Part shown: positions 1-10,938 of the stretch, in pieces | Layout: each line of letters begins with the position of its first letter | Position numbering within the stretch: the first letter of the stretch is position 1 | Origin: Linum tenue | Lineage: Eukaryota; Streptophyta; Magnoliopsida; Malpighiales; Linaceae | Assembly: GCA_946122785.1 (NCBI GenBank) | Contig: CAMGYJ010000008.1 | Coordinates: forward strand, 25,073,475-25,137,474 | Length of the DNA: 64,000 bases | Reading direction: 5' to 3' | The notes under the pieces: generated by a model | The model's input: only the letters and a program-made list of their open reading frames with translations | Told to the model about the DNA's origin: nothing | The model's database searches: none | Made by a program: the position numbers and the translations under genes

Positions 1-1039
1 GATCACTGTCCGCCCATCCTTCATTCGTCGGATGTGGATCAGACCAAAGCAAATCACAAAGAAGTCCGCCATCTGGAATCTCTGTTGGCCTCTCAATCTC
101 TCTTATCTGATCCAGATTCTCCAAGTCAGGCGACAACCCTCCATGCATGCAGAGTATTTTCTCGTCAATGAGAGCTGCCACGGGCAAGGAGTTGAAACAG
201 TCTGTGAATATTTTCCAGAGCCGGACGTTAAATCTCCTCTTGCACTCGTCGTAGAAGCCATATATCCGGTTGATCTTTGCGTCCTCGTGGTTGCCTCTCA
301 ATAGGTGGACTTTGTCAGGGTATCTGATTTTGTAGGCGAGGAGGAGGCATATGGTCTCCAAGCTTTGCTTCCCTCGATCGACGTAGTCTCCTAGAAAGAG
401 GTAGTTTGCAGAAGGAGGGTACCCTCCATATTCGAATAGCCTCAGAAGGTCTTGGTATTGTCCGTGTATGTCACCTACAAAGAAGTGGGATAAAGGAAAT
501 CATTGGATTGCTCAAAACTACAGAATTTCTAATCATGATTCAAGATTGCAAAGTAAACATATCTCCATCCTGCATTTCCAATCAATCCCAAAGGTAAGAA
601 TTGAGCAACAGTGTAAATGTATAAGGCAATTCCACTTGAACAATTCATCTTTCATTGAAAACCCATAAACGTTGACCTTTCCCCTAAATCAATCACCCCT
701 GCCCAATTGCACCCATTGCACCATCTCTTCCTTACCCACACTATGAACAGAAATTGATTCTCAATTCTCAATCAGCTAAACCAGAATTAACCCTAATCTG
801 CAAAATTGCAAAATCCTAGCAAGCGGGGGCATGGAAGTCGTACCGCAGATTCGAATTGGAGCTTTGATCTCGACGAGAACCGGTTGGGAGAGGAAAATCT
901 GGCGAGCGTTAACGCACAATTGACGGATCTCCGACTCCGATAGCTGAACCTGCTTCCCTCCTTTACCTTCCAATAGCCTCCTTATTATATCCTCCAGTAC
1001 TCCTTTATCCATCATCCCCTCCATCGTCATCATCATCAT
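1..1039 (-). CDS. TOPP: Serine/threonine protein phosphatase PP1 catalytic subunit, TOPP type (5' part, runs off window)
   Basis: Metallophosphatase that removes phosphate from Ser/Thr residues and acts with regulatory subunits in nucleus and cytoplasm. Two coding exons are seen on the minus strand: 1039-844 and 474 to beyond position 1. The joint falls inside a glycine codon and gives the metal-binding motif GDIHG; exon 2 continues with GDYVDRG and RGNHED, the other two hallmark phosphoesterase motifs, and then the conserved stretch ending in LLWSDP. Exon 1 carries DIIRRLLE and the APIRICG run typical of plant PP1. The start was placed at the first of four consecutive Met codons at 1039, which gives the usual short N-terminus; an upstream in-frame ATG at 1084 would add an unconserved tail. 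The C-terminal third lies outside the window. Intron 1 (843-475) has GT-AG ends. Which TOPP paralogue this is cannot be told. Confidence 0.93.
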
Positions 1040-1785
1040 CTTTCTTGCTACCTGCAACCCACTTCCCCAAATCCAACAAATCAACAGAACAGGCTCTCAA
1101 GATGGAAAATTTGTGTAGTGATACGAGATGGGTATGGCCCTATTTTTGCCTCACAAACTCAAATTTTTTTGCAAATAAACAAAAAAGAACAGGGAGAAAA
1201 TTATAGAGAGAGAGAAAGAGAGAGAGATTTAGGAGGAAATGTTCCTCCATGAATTATCTTTCTTCTTCTTCCCTCCGTTCATGATTGACAACTCTAATAT
1301 TCTGTTTTCTTCCAATGATGTGATTTCCTCTGTGTTTTTTTTCTTTCTCGGGGAAGGAAAGGAAAGGAGAGGGAAGGAGAAGTGGGAAGCTAATTATCTC
1401 ATCGTCTGAGCCAACTGCCAAAGGGGAAACTCGATTTTCCTATAATTATTCTATATCAGGAGAAATATGAATGATTGACCAGAGGTTGAAATCTTCAAAG
1501 GTGGGAAGGAAAGGAATGTGATCTGTCTGAGAGCAAAGCTATCAAGCAGAAGGAGAGGGAAAGAATGGCGACAGCACAACACACACAAAAAAAACATCAA
1601 AACCGCGTTTTTCAAAAATTTGGTTACGGGCCTTCCTTAAAGTTTGAAGTTTGGGCTAAAGAGGAGATTTTGAGCCCGTGGAATAAGCTACATTGGGCCT
1701 TTGTCTAGATTAGAGCCCAATTTCTTTCCCCACCCACATCCGCCAAACGCGCTTTTGTTTTCCCGGTATCCACAAATGGAAAACC

Positions 1786-1842
1786 CACGTGCCCGAAACC
1801 GACCCGACCTACGTGGCAGGTCTCCGGGCAGCCGCCACGTCA
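1786..1842. promoter_or_regulatory. Cluster of three ACGT-core (G-box/ABRE-like) elements
   Basis: A perfect palindromic G-box CACGTG lies at 1786-1791, followed by ACGTGGC at 1811-1817 and CCACGTCA around 1835-1842. Such clusters are bound by bZIP and bHLH factors in plants (family knowledge). They lie 100-150 bp upstream of the TATA box of the HIG1 gene, so control of that gene is the natural inference; action on PP1 is possible too. Confidence 0.5.
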
Positions 1843-1942
1843 TTTAGCCTCCTGTGGCTGCTGGCGGCCTAAAATAAAACTCCCACAAACAAAAAAAATT
1901 GTCGCCAAGTTCGCTTTTTCCTTCCTCCGTCGGCTCCCCCAA

Positions 1943-1950
1943 TATATAAA
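1943..1950 (+). promoter_or_regulatory. TATA box of HIG1-domain gene
   Basis: TATATAAA, about 145 bp before the ATG at 2094, in the correct orientation and just after the ACGT cluster. Transcription would start near 1975-1985. Confidence 0.55.
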
Positions 1951-2093
1951 TACGGACCAGCGAAGGCGCAGGAATTTCAATTGCAACAAAACCAGCGGCC
2001 AAATATCTGGTATTCTGGTTTCGATCTTATTCCGAAACAAACCCCGCTGATATTTTGTTGGAAAAAGCAAAGGGAATTCGCCGGAGAAAAGAA

Positions 2094-3407
2094 ATGGGTG
2101 AGGGCGGCAACGGCATGTTCGAATCAATCAGGGACTGGGTCTCCGAGCACAAGATGAGATCCGTCGGTAAGACTCCCGAGATCCTCTCATCCATGTCAAT
2201 TTCGGGTTTTTCGCGTAATGGGTTGCAGCTGATTTTGTTTTGTGGGGGGGGTTTTGGTTTTGTTTTGATTGATTGAAGCGACCTTGTGGGCGAGCGGGAT
2301 TGCTGGCTCGATAGCGTACAATTGGTCGCAACCCAACATGAAGACCAGCGTCAAGATTATTCATGCTAGGTAATAAAAGTTTCGAGCTTTGGTGCTTTGT
2401 TTTCTTTCTTGGTTTCTAGGGTTTTGTACATTTGTTCTTGAGTGTGGATGTGGTGGTGTTTTGGGTTATCCCATCATCAATGGAGCAAATTACCCTTTTT
2501 AATGTCTCATGCAGCTTTCTCTGGTAATGTAGATTAATAGTGTTATCCTGTTTCTGCTGTGGAAAACTAGATTATGTATTGAGAGCCCGGCTTAACATAT
2601 GTCTAGGATTTCGCCAGTGTTTGGTAAACCATTGAACAGCAATGATGACCTGCCGCCTAGTTGGAAAGGTTGAGAACTATGGTGTGTTTAGGCAGAGCAT
2701 GGAAATTGATGGTTGAGACTTGAGAGTCCAGCTTCATAGAAATCTCTTGGGGTTCCACCATGTTTTGATGAATATGGTTCGAATAGCAGTTATGCCAAGG
2801 ATGGAGATTGTAGGGAACTATAGCAGGGTTTCGGGAGAACAATTCAGGCAGCATGCCCTTCCTCTAATTCCTGAATGTTTGAGAATGTAGCAACTTTATC
2901 TTGTTTGTGAATAACTGCTGGATATTGCCAAGTCAGTTCAATGATAAAATGTGGTATATGTGGTATAAGCTATCCCCCCCCCCCCCCCCCCCCCCCCCGC
3001 CCTTCATTCATTGATAACTACATGTGTTGAAATTGTGGGTAGAATGTTATCAGCTACCGCAACCTGTATAAGTAGTTTGGTCATTGAACTGGAGCAATGG
3101 TGGCTGGACAGTCTTCCAAACTAGTTCGGTTTTCAAACCATGAATGCATTTGTCAATCCCATTTGCTCTTATTGCTTCCCTTTCCAGCCACTGATCATCT
3201 TGTCGTGTGCGATTTTGATTATTTGTTATGATGGCCAATTGTTGTGACCTTATGCAGTTTATCCCATCTGTTTGATCAAATATTTGCTAACTTCGACCTT
3301 TGAACCTCAGGTTGCACGCGCAGGCATTTACATTGGCTGCTCTCGTTGGATGTGCTGCAGTTGAATACTATGAACGTACACAAACTGAAACAGCAAAAGC
3401 GAAATGA
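2094..3407 (+). CDS. HIG1-domain (hypoxia-responsive, RCF1-like) mitochondrial inner-membrane protein
   Basis: Small membrane protein of the hypoxia-induced gene 1 family, whose members associate with respiratory complexes III/IV in the inner mitochondrial membrane. Three exons: 2094-2166, 2279-2369 and 3311-3407, giving 86 residues. All four splice sites are GT-AG and phases match. The protein opens with a short acidic N-terminus, then a first hydrophobic helix (TLWASGIAGSIAYNW, about residues 26-40), the signature SVKIIHARLHAQA spanning the exon 2/3 junction, and a second helix (TLAALVGCAAVEYYE). Length and layout match the plant hypoxia-responsive family proteins of about 90-100 residues. 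Intron 2 (941 bp) contains a run of 25 cytosines. Plants have several paralogues and I do not assign one. Confidence 0.88.
2974..2998 (+). repeat. Mononucleotide run (C)25
   Basis: Twenty-five consecutive C residues inside intron 2 of the HIG1 gene. It is likely to be length-variable and prone to sequencing error. Confidence 0.95.
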
Positions 3408-4360
3408 GCACTTGAGGTTGCAAATTGCCAGGGAAAGGGCGGGCTCAAATGACTGGTTCATGGCCCATTTCCAAGTATTCTATTGCTGTAGTCCTAACGG
3501 TATTGCCATTGGTTGAAGAGGGTTACAGTTCCTTATAATTTTGTTTTTGTTTCTAACTTATTGTTTATTCGGGCAGACATGTGTACTGTATACATTATAC
3601 TTTTCCAGTCGTTAATAATAGTTTCACTCTCCACTAGTCCGGTTACTTCAACCGCTGGAGCTAGAACCATTATCACCATTCCTTGTCGAAGTCAATCTCG
3701 AATGGTGTTTTCAATCATCTGTATATCTTAAATATGTTCCACTTTTGGAATAGATTTCGTACCACTCACTATCGATAAATCCTCTGTATATCTTAAATAT
3801 GCTCTTGCCTCTAATCACACCTCTGGTGCTGGCTGGTAAGGTCTGGAACGTGGTTGTCGGCCTCCAGATACTTATCGTGTTCAGATATCCTTTGCTCAGA
3901 TATCCTTTGCTTGTCTTGTTGAGTGATATTACAGATTGACAATGGTCTTTCGCTTGGGCAAGAAATTGGCTCTTGAGCCGACTACCTGCAAACTGGCTTC
4001 CTGGATTCCTCATATGCACAGCACATGGATATTTCCACATTTCAACATTAACGAATTTAAGGACTTAATTAGATCAACCCACCCCTAATTGAATGGAATA
4101 AGCACCAGAAGCTTGAAGAAATAATCAAAGAAGTGTGGATACTCTTAGGGTCGACAAATGCAGCTATTGAATCATGAACCCGTACAAGGAAAAAAAATTT
4201 ACACTAATGCATTATGGATTTAATGATAATCAAGTGAAGATTTATCGATATCGATACCAATTACAGGTGGCAGATGGATCGGTGGATTGGATTGGTGGAT
4301 TTATGGACTAAATCAATTATGTGATTAGAGTCGACGGATTGATGAACAGATGTAAGTTGG
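3408..4360. other. 3' UTR of HIG1 gene and intergenic DNA
   Basis: The first few hundred bases are probably 3' UTR. A short near-duplicate (ctctgtatatcttaaatatg) occurs near 3717 and 3782, and a TCAGATATCCTTTGCT repeat near 3885-3910. No supported gene. Confidence 0.4.
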
Positions 4361-4763
4361 GTTTAATACCTTATTCTGCCCGAATTATACCTAAATAATC
4401 AATTTTGACCCGTGATTTTAGTTATTGATATCCTGCCCTCAACTATACACCATATAGACTCAATTGGCCGGACGCGTGGTTTGACCGTTAATTTGGACGG
4501 TCAACACCATTGACTAACGTTCAACGATCCAATTCAATTCCTTATCAGCACCAACATTATAAAAAAATTGAATTGCGGATTATTTTCTTATTTCTATTAT
4601 CTAATAACAAAATAAATATTGGTAAAAATAATAAATGTTGCTGGGAATATTTTGGGATTTGATTTTTTTTTTTGTTTATTTGTGGTTTTTTTATTTTATT
4701 ATTACAGAAATAAATGAAATTTAGAAATAATTTGGAATTTGATTTTTTTTTATTTGTCACTAA

Positions 4764-5125
4764 GAGCATTCACAGCAATGCAATTGCAAGTTCAATTGCA
4801 TATGAAGTTATTTTTTCACCTCAATACTTTTGCAATCCAACTCATATAAATGTCATTGCACCTACATCAATGCAATCCACTTGCAATTGCATATGTAATT
4901 AAAAATTATGTTAAATTATATATAATAAAGTAAAAGAGTAAAGTAAATAATATAAAATAAAAGTGCTCCATTTTTAGGCATTTTTTACTTGCATATGCAA
5001 ATGCATTTGTTACAAGCTTGCAAATATGCATTTGATAGTCATATCAATGCAATTGGTTTTGCAATTTCAAACACCCATTTCATGTCATCTTGCAATTGAG
5101 AATGCAATACCAATATGGATGGCTC
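4764..5125. mobile_element. Tourist/PIF-Harbinger-like MITE
   Basis: 362-bp element with terminal inverted sequence GAGCATTCACAG at the left and the complement of GAGCCATCCATA at the right. It is flanked by TAA on both sides (4761-4763, 5126-5128), the 3-bp target preference of PIF/Harbinger. The interior is AT-rich with many copies of TTGCAATTGCAT-like motifs. Nested in the 4361-5783 element. Confidence 0.72.
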
Positions 5126-5236
5126 TAATGTGGCAGTGAGCTGGAGCGTTGATCGTTAGTCAACAGTGTTGACCTTCAAAATTGCAGTCAAACCATGCGT
5201 TCGCCCAATCGAGTCTATATGGTGTATAGTTGAGAA

Positions 5237-5704
5237 TAGAGGTGGCAATTTTCAACCCAATCCACCAATACAATTCAATCCATCCACTAAAATATCCAAC
5301 TAATCCAATTCATTTAAATCAAACATTTAAGTCAAACTCATTTGATCCAAATTCAATTGAATTAGTGGATTCATAGATTGATTCATGGATCCAAATGATA
5401 AATTACTATTTAGTACCTATACTTTTTATATATTACATTTTGGTACCCAACATTTAATTTTTTATATGCAAAATATCATTGGAAAAATATTTTTGGGTAT
5501 CTAAATTTTTTTGTTATGACATTTTAGTACTTAAACTTTTCAAAATTTACATGTTGGTCCAAGACTTGGATGTCATTTGGATTCATGAATCGATACACTT
5601 AATACAATCCATGAATCCATTTGATTCAATCCACTTGATCCATGTATACAGTATACACCAATTCAATCCACTAATCCGTGGATCCAATCCAATTGCAACC
5701 TCTA
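5237..5704. mobile_element. hAT-type MITE, TAGAGGTGGCAAT family, copy 1
   Basis: 468-bp element starting TAGAGGTGGCAATT and ending with its near complement TGCAACCTCTA. It is flanked by an 8-bp target duplication with one mismatch (GTTGAGAA at 5229-5236, GTTGAGGA at 5705-5712), typical of hAT elements. Subterminal regions are rich in AATCCA and ATCCAC repeats. Copies 2 and 3 are at 36307-37802 and 56649-57081. Confidence 0.82.
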
Positions 5705-6024
5705 GTTGAGGATAACAATTTCTAAAATCATGAATCAAAATTTATTATTTGAGTAAAGGTTGAGTCAGAAATAAGATATTAACTCATTCAACAACCCATG
5801 TTGGCTCCATGAACAACAATAAAAGCAGTATATGATGTGATGGTTGATCACCATTGTGGATGGGATTTAATCAACACAACAGATCGAACAAGGATATTGC
5901 CAATTTGCCATTTAGGTTATGGATAAGAGGAAGGGGAGAATCGAGTGGTTGCAGAGGATAAACAAAACACCAACAAGGAAGTAATCGCCTCAGCCACTCT
6001 CCATTGCTCCGCCCCAACCCCCAA

Positions 6025-6729
6025 ATGGCCACCTCGATCGCCACCACCGCCACTCCCGTTCTCCCCCAATCACACCGCCACTTCTCCGCCGACCCAACTA
6101 CAAAACCACCGCTGGCCCAACTCCCCAAAACCCAAATCCTCACCACCCTCACGGCCACTTTCGCCGCCGCCACAATCCTGACCGCCGGCCTCCCTTCCCT
6201 AGCCGAACCAAGCAATTACTCCCTCTACTACGGGACGGCGGCCAGCGCCGCCAACTACGGCGGCTACGGGGGAAACTCCGACAAGAAGGCCTCCACCGAA
6301 TACGTCTACGACGTCCCCGAGGGATGGAAAGAGCGCCTGGTCTCCAAAGTCGAGAAGGGCACCAACGGCACCGACAGCGAGTTCTTCAACCCGAAGAAGA
6401 AGGCCGAGAAGGAGTACCTGACTTTCCTCGCCGGGTTCCGCCAGCTGGCTCCCCGCGACGCCGTGCTCGACAATCTGGCGCTCTCCGACGTCGATCTCCA
6501 GGATCTGATCGCCACGGCGGAGGGAGTGGCGAGCGAGGAGAGGAAGGATGAGAGCGGCCAGGTGTATTACGAGTACGAGATCGACGGAGTGGGGAAGCAT
6601 AGCTTGATTAAGGTGACTTGTGCTAGGAATAAGCTCTATGCTCATTTTGTCAGTGCGCCGGCGGCCGAGTGGAATCGTGATCGGGATACTTTGAGGCATC
6701 TCCATGAATCGTTCAAAACTGTTGGGTGA
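6025..6729 (+). CDS. TL19: Thylakoid lumen PsbP-like protein (19 kDa lumenal protein type)
   Basis: Predicted chloroplast protein of 234 residues from one exon. The start ATG at 6025 is the first in frame; the frame stays open for a few codons upstream without an ATG. Residues 1-35 are Ser/Thr/Ala/Pro-rich like a transit peptide, and about 45-60 form a hydrophobic Ala-rich segment ending near LPSLAEP, the pattern of a second, lumen-targeting signal. The mature part begins with a Tyr/Gly-rich stretch (YYGTAASAANYGGYGG) and continues through VYDVPEGWKERLVSKVEKG and the PsbP/Mog1-like fold up to the last residues (HLHESFKTVG). This matches my recollection of Arabidopsis thylakoid lumenal 19 kDa protein; function is unknown beyond lumen residence. 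Codon third positions are GC-rich compared with surrounding DNA, which accounts for spurious open frames on the other strand. Confidence 0.85.
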   Translation: MATSIATTATPVLPQSHRHFSADPTTKPPLAQLPKTQILTTLTATFAAATILTAGLPSLAEPSNYSLYYGTAASAANYGGYGGNSDKKASTEYVYDVPEGWKERLVSKVEKGTNGTDSEFFNPKKKAEKEYLTFLAGFRQLAPRDAVLDNLALSDVDLQDLIATAEGVASEERKDESGQVYYEYEIDGVGKHSLIKVTCARNKLYAHFVSAPAAEWNRDRDTLRHLHESFKTVG

Positions 6730-7029
6730 TTGAAATTGAACCCCGGATTTGAGTTGATTTTGTAATTGTATTTTGACCCGACATGAGTGAAGAAAATGGT
6801 GGGCTGTGTATAAAACTCCAATCGGCCTTTTGGCTTTGTTCATATACCCTGAATAAGTAGTCTCTGCTTCGGTGCTCTGTTTCTCTGTTTTCCTTCTGGG
6901 CAATCGTAAAGTGGTGAACTTTATATGTTTTTTATAGCAAAATCTATAGTTGATAATGGGTTCGATTTCTCGGCTCAACTACAATCCGATGAACCAGAGG
7001 GCAGAGGAGGATTCAGCCATTTCCATGGC

Positions 7030-7390
7030 GACCCAGCTAATCGAGCTGCGTCGATTTGCAGCAGCTCAACCAAAATTTACGCATCTATGTCGCAGGCTGG
7101 GGTTTTACCCGATTGTTATACTATCCCCGTCGTGTTGAAAATCCTCGGGTCAAGTTTTTGTCCATCTGGGTACGTAGGCGAGCAGTTTCATTGTACGGCG
7201 GTGAAGCTGGGGCTACAGGCGAACAAGTATTGTGAGAATGGGTTAATTACCCTGTACTCGAAGTGTGAAGAGCCTCGCCTATCGTTCAAGGTGTTCGACG
7301 AAAGTCCTGACAGAAAGCTGGGGTCTTGGAATCCCGGCCTCTGCCAATCGGGTAACGCCAAGGAAGCGATCGAGATGTTGTTAATTAAGA
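7030..7390 (+). pseudogene. Remnant of a PPR (pentatricopeptide repeat) gene
   Basis: The open frame contains a run that reads as PLS-class PPR repeats: IYASMSQAGVLPDCYTIPVV, then GEQFHCTAVKLGLQANKYC, ENGLITLYSKCEE, KVFDESPDRKLGSWN and AKEAIEM. It resembles the N-terminal repeats of Arabidopsis At1g77170-type mitochondrial RNA-binding proteins. Only about 110 residues of an expected 450 or more remain. The expected AIIGG after GSWN is shortened to PGL, and similarity stops after the EAIEM helix, where the frame runs into unrelated T/G-rich sequence. No organelle-targeting N-terminus or C-terminal domain is present. It is a truncated relic. Confidence 0.7.
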
Positions 7391-7799
7391 TGATGTTGCT
7401 ATCCTTGCGAATGCGGCAATCGGAAAAGATTATTGGCGATTTATTTTCACACGGAACAAGTGGCGGTCGTTTGTTTTTTGGTTTGTTTGTTTTTGTGTGT
7501 GTACTGGATGGTGTGGTTTCGTTTGTTAGTTGTTACGTCGTTCGACTTGTACCAGGATGTTTGAGTGTCGTAGCAGAACTCCTCTCGTACTATTTAGCCT
7601 TCCCCCGGCCTCATATGCTTTCTACAAATGTCACATTCGAGACCCAACGCGTGTCTATGATCAAACCTTCATAACCGTTGGATTGCTCGGTACCTTCGAG
7701 AAGAATCCAGTGTCCTCTCTACGAACCCAGTTTTTTTACCTTTTCCTTTCCTTCTTCCCCACATTCCGTTCCTCTCACTTTTTTCTCTCAAATCTCTGG

Positions 7800-7996
7800 T
7801 AAAGGGCAAGCAAGTTCTTAGCGTTTTACTTCGTTGATTTTTTCGCCATCTTTCTCTGGTAAAGGTCAGTTTGTTTATCGATCGGTTTCTCTCTCTAAAT
7901 TCCCATTTGAGTTTTTAGATTCTGGGTTTTGATTATGTGCAGCAAAATGATGTTTTCGCAGTTGGGTTTTTTTTTTCTTCAGGTGGGAACGAAAAA
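7800..7996 (+). other. 5' UTR with intron of SR34-like gene
   Basis: Pyrimidine-rich leader. A GGTAAAGG donor-like site lies near 7800 and again near 7860, and the tract TTTTTTTTTCTTCAG ends at 7981, sixteen bases before the ATG. A 5' UTR intron is typical for this family and is inferred here. Confidence 0.45.
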
Positions 7997-10938
7997 ATGA
8001 GTAGGAGTAGCCGTTCAAGCCGAACTCTTTACGTTGGTAATCTTCCTGGCGATATCCGCTTGAGGGAGGTTGAAGACCTGTTCTACAAGGTAAATCATGA
8101 AATATATGTTACAGATCAATTGCTTGATGAATGATCGGTATATCTCATTTGGATTTCTCAAATTGCAGTATGGCCCTATTGTTGACATCGACTTGAAAGT
8201 GCCCCCGAGGCCTCCTGGTTATGCTTTCGTTGAAGTGAGTAGAAGATGGGTTTTTTTATTGTGGTTTCTATGCATTGAGTTGAACTTTTCTGCGGATTGT
8301 TGCATTCATGTTGTAGTTGTTTTAGTTTTAATTCCATCTTCTGGGTAGATTTTTTTTGCCACTTTTGTATGTACATCGTAGTTCGATTAGCGTTTTCTTA
8401 TGCTTACATGATTCCAAATTGTTATCTGGCATCCCAGTTTGAGGATCCTCGTGATGCTGAAGATGCGATTCGTGGTCGAGATGGGTATGACTTTGATGGC
8501 CACCGCCTAAGAGTAAGTCTGTTTCGAGTTGGATTTGTTGGGTCGGTCTACTTTAGGAGGTACTTGCTTTGCTGGTGTTTTGATGTTCACTGAATGCATT
8601 CTTTTGTTTGCAGGTTGAGCTTGCTCATGGAGGCCGCAGGCATTCATCACCTGTGGATCGCTATGACAGCTACAGTAGCAGCAGCAGTCGTGGACCATCA
8701 AGGCGATCTGACTATCGCGGTACCGTTTTCTTCCGTTCACCTGATGTGTTCGCTTTAGTCCGTGGTTGTTAATTGTGAATTCCATATCGATTCTTTATGC
8801 AGTTCTGGTCACCGGATTGCCTTCGTCTGCTTCATGGCAAGACTTGAAGGTATATATAACTGATCCTCGGGTGCTGATGAGTGTTAGTTGGATCCTATGA
8901 ATGTCACTTGCCGTGTCTAAGCTTCTTCTCGTTCTTTTAATGATCAGGATCATATGCGCCGAGCTGGTGATGTCTGCTTTTCTCAGGTCTTTCGTGATCG
9001 TGGAGGTATATTCCAGTTGATTTCGCATAGGTTATTTATGTTACAGATGGAAATTATCCTGCCCACAACTTGCAATTGTCTTCTCAAGTCTCAACTATGA
9101 CTTTCGACACCCTTAAGCCTTGATGTGATGTTCAGTTGATTCTCTCTGGTTCTTTAGGCATGCGGGGGATTGTGGAGTACACAAGCTATGATGATATGAA
9201 ATATGCTGTAGGTCCATTCCCTAATGTCTTTCTTTGGATGTATTTAATATCCACATTCGTTGGCGTCTCTCATTTGGGTTTATGTTCTTCCAGATTAGGA
9301 AACTTGATGATTCTGAATTTCGAAATGCATACTCTCGTGCTTATATACGGGTAAGTAGGGAGTTTCATTCTTACACACCATTGGGTTTCGCCGGTTCGGT
9401 TACCTTCAATGGCTAAATAATTTTGCATCCATCTACAATTTCTTGACTTTTTGCTAGGTACGGGAAGATTATTCTGGGAGAAGCTACTCAAGGAGCCCGT
9501 ATGACTCCAGACGCAGCTATTCTAGGAGCCCGTATGACTCAAGAAGTCCTTATCGTTCAAGGAGAAGTTATTCCAGAAGTCCCGAGTATTCAGCACAAAG
9601 CTATTCCAGGAGTCCCAGCCGCAGTCCTTATGCTTCAAGGAGCAGGAGCCGCAGCAGCTACAGTCCTATAAGCAGGAGGTAAGAAGAAACTAATCAACCC
9701 TTAAGATAGTGATTTTCTTTCATTTTAGTAGAGGATTAACTAATTGAGTCTTACATCTCTTGGTTACAGCGTGTCTCCTGTGGCCAGATATCGATCTGAG
9801 TCCCCTCGTAGGTCTGTCTCAAGGTACTGTGCTCCTCATATCTGGTTCTTGGCTCTTAATTTCTACCAATCCTTTTTCACTACTGAATCTGCGACAACCA
9901 AACATGTTACCCCTGTTTACGGTTCTTGGTGTTGTATAACCTCGTGCATTTTCCTCCCTTTTTGGGTTGATCTGTGTCGAACAAGTTTAAGTCTTTTTTA
10001 CCTCGGCTTAATCTTGGTTCCTGTTCTTTTATGGCCTTTCCTACTACGTTGTTCGTACGTCCACTCATAAGCCTGATAATCTCACATCATTCAGTCTTAA
10101 GCTTCTTCTGATGCGTACTAACAACCGGCATATGATAGACTCAGATCTTGAGTTCTTCCCCCTTTGTTTTGAAGAAAGAACCCATCCAATTTGTTATATG
10201 GTGTGACAAGATCCGCCAGTATACTATCTCCGGAGTCGGTTTGGGAGTCGCTTTGTTTCCCTTATTCCCAAAGTTAGAAGCGTCTTTCTCATAATGCTAT
10301 CTACAAAATAAGAGTGTCCTTGAGAGCTTCAACCATATCCATTTTGCTCAAATATCCGCTCTGGCCTTTTTGCATTTCTCCTTTGTAGAACTATTCCCTT
10401 CAGGTTATGCAGAGTCACTCTTTCATGTTTGTTTGATAGATGTGGCTTTTTGCAGCAACACGACGGAGATTGGATTTTAATTACGTGAAGGGATGTGGGT
10501 GCTCTTATGCCTACAGTTCCTTGTTTTGATTTGTGTCGAGGTAATCCGGGTGATATTGAAGTGAAAAGCTAACCAACCCCATCATTGCTCTTCATATGGA
10601 CTATGGTCTCTCATTCTCACTCTGATGAACTTGTTGATTCTGATTCACTTGGTGGTATTATAAGCCCAGATTACTGCGCGAGTGGCCTAGTTGCTGTCGT
10701 GGGACGCCAAGAATCCCTCTAGTCTCAATTAGCATCGTAAAGTTGTCCCGATGACATGCCCTCATTCACTTACCTGCTTGTCGCGCGATGCATGCGATTG
10801 CGAGTGTTTTGGGACACTATGGCTCGAAGATGTTGACGGAGTTTGATTACTTGAATCACGAAAGACTGGGAGTAGTATTCATTGCTGATCTGTTGATATT
10901 TTGCTTCTTGCAGGTCGAGGTCAAGGTCCCCATACTGA
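7997..10938 (+). CDS. SR34: Serine/arginine-rich splicing factor, SF2/ASF (SRSF1) subfamily, SR34/SR30-like
   Basis: Nuclear pre-mRNA splicing factor that binds exonic enhancers and recruits U1/U2AF. Eleven coding exons: 7997-8089, 8169-8234, 8438-8512, 8614-8719, 8803-8849, 8948-9005, 9158-9207, 9294-9350, 9458-9678, 9770-9823 and 10914-10938; all junctions are GT-AG with consistent phase. RRM1 starts at residue 10 ([23 protein letters not shown]2) with RNP1-like GYAFVEFED. A short Gly/Ser linker leads to the pseudo-RRM with the diagnostic SWQDLKDHMR in exons 5-6. Exons 9-11 encode an RS tail with repeated YSRSP/YDSR units ending RSRSRSPY. The last intron (1,090 bp) is far longer than the others (about 80-200 bp). 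In Arabidopsis SR30 and SR34 the corresponding last intron is alternatively spliced, which suggests similar autoregulation here. Confidence 0.93.

Larger units (their letters stand above)
1085..2093. promoter_or_regulatory. Divergent intergenic promoter region between PP1 and HIG1 genes
   Basis: About 1 kb separates the two divergent start codons. It holds a GA-rich microsatellite near 1205-1230, a cluster of ACGT-core elements at 1786-1842 and a TATA box facing the HIG1 gene. Nothing coding is seen. Confidence 0.5.
4361..5783. mobile_element. Long-TIR foldback MITE (host of two nested MITEs)
   Basis: The left arm from about 4361 to 4545 is matched in inverse orientation by 5138-5236 plus 5713-5783; for example CAACTATACACCATATAGAC at 4440 recurs inverted at 5213-5232. 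The right arm is split by the hAT MITE at 5237-5704, and a PIF-type MITE sits in the middle at 4764-5125. Ends are estimated from where the arms stop pairing; no clear target duplication was found, so the superfamily is not assigned. No coding capacity. Confidence 0.7.

Noticed and set aside
6199..6978. 259-codon minus-strand frame across the lumen protein gene
   Set aside because: Shadow of the GC-rich coding sequence of the recognised plus-strand gene.
7561..7600. 12-base match to the complement of the 25S rRNA sarcin-ricin loop region (TCCTCTCGTACT)
   Set aside because: Flanking bases do not continue the rRNA match, so it is most likely chance.
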